Positions 52,575-52,693 of a DNA stretch of 52,693 bases are shown here, one piece after another (position 1 is the first letter of the stretch; each line of letters opens with the position of its first letter). Source of the stretch: Caballeronia glebae (GTDB lineage Bacteria > Pseudomonadota > Gammaproteobacteria > Burkholderiales > Burkholderiaceae). The DNA lies in assembly GCF_001545035.1 (NCBI RefSeq), contig NZ_FCOJ02000054.1, forward strand, positions 1 through 52,693, written 5' to 3'. Below the pieces are notes generated by a model. It had not been told where the DNA came from. It saw only the letters and a list, made by a program, of their open reading frames with translations, and did no database searches. The translations under genes and the position numbers were made by a program.

Positions 52575-52693
52575 GTGTCTTTTTCGACAGGCCACGAAAG
52601 CCATATTTCGAATGCACGCGAATCGATGGAATACGACGTCGTCATCGTCGGCGGCGGACCAGCCGGTTTGTCGGCGGCCATCCGGTTGAAGCA
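52575..52693 (+). CDS. Electron transfer flavoprotein-ubiquinone oxidoreductase (partial)
   Basis: The window ends inside this gene. The visible part has an N-terminal extension ending ARESMEYDVVIVGGGPAG, followed by SAAIRLK, the FAD-binding GxGxxG of ETF-QO proteins, which pass electrons from ETF to the quinone pool. GTG at 52575 is chosen because GGAG lies eight bases upstream and homologues have this extension; ATG at 52626 would start inside the conserved segment. Confidence 0.85.
   Translation, partial: MSFSTGHESHISNARESMEYDVVIVGGGPAGLSAAIRLK

Overview
The window is high-GC DNA with short intergenic gaps, AAGGA-type ribosome binding sites and a porin of the kind found in Burkholderia relatives. 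Together with the gene content this points to a Burkholderiales chromosome or megaplasmid, probably Paraburkholderia or Caballeronia. That placement is inference. No RNA gene, CRISPR array or insertion sequence was seen.

Layout. Bases 1-2600 look like an accessory edge: a five-fold zinc-ribbon protein, a stretch without genes that holds a decayed copy of its first repeat, and a lower-GC membrane protein. From 2673 to about 49600 almost every gene belongs to one lipid-catabolic and lipid-storage programme. It comprises: an acyl-CoA synthetase; a minus-strand operon of LuxE-like and LuxC-like acyl reductase components, a zinc alcohol dehydrogenase and a ThDP enzyme; a lipase-like hydrolase, a phasin and a wax ester synthase/diacylglycerol acyltransferase; an exported formylglycine-generating enzyme and an MFS carrier; two beta-oxidation sets with six acyl-CoA dehydrogenases, three thiolases, hydratases and SDR dehydrogenases; an alpha-methylacyl-CoA racemase; two exported DUF1254 proteins; a HisD-like dehydrogenase with an exported sulfatase; a thioesterase; and a porin. 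The right end holds an SDR gene, etfB, etfA and the start of ETF-quinone oxidoreductase, which would carry electrons from the acyl-CoA dehydrogenases to the quinone pool.

The most striking signal is not a gene. A 19-bp dyad, CCCCCT-N7-AGGGGG, occurs in nine intergenic spaces spread over 45 kb. In eleven gene-facing orientations a -10-like hexamer follows it at a fixed distance: 22 nt in nine cases and 21 nt in two. This places the dyad centre near -44, where an activator would sit. The window encodes a 904-residue MalT/LuxR-type ATP-dependent activator beside one of the dyads, and it is the best candidate for the binding protein. The genes therefore look like one regulon of about nine to eleven transcripts.

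Working model (inference): a hydrophobic, probably branched or polycyclic substrate, possibly a sulfate ester, enters through the porin. It is desulfated in the periplasm by the sulfatase, which the exported formylglycine-generating enzyme matures there. The substrate is activated, epimerised by the racemase and shortened by beta-oxidation, and excess acyl groups are reduced and stored as wax ester or triacylglycerol on phasin-coated inclusions. The actual substrate cannot be read from the sequence.
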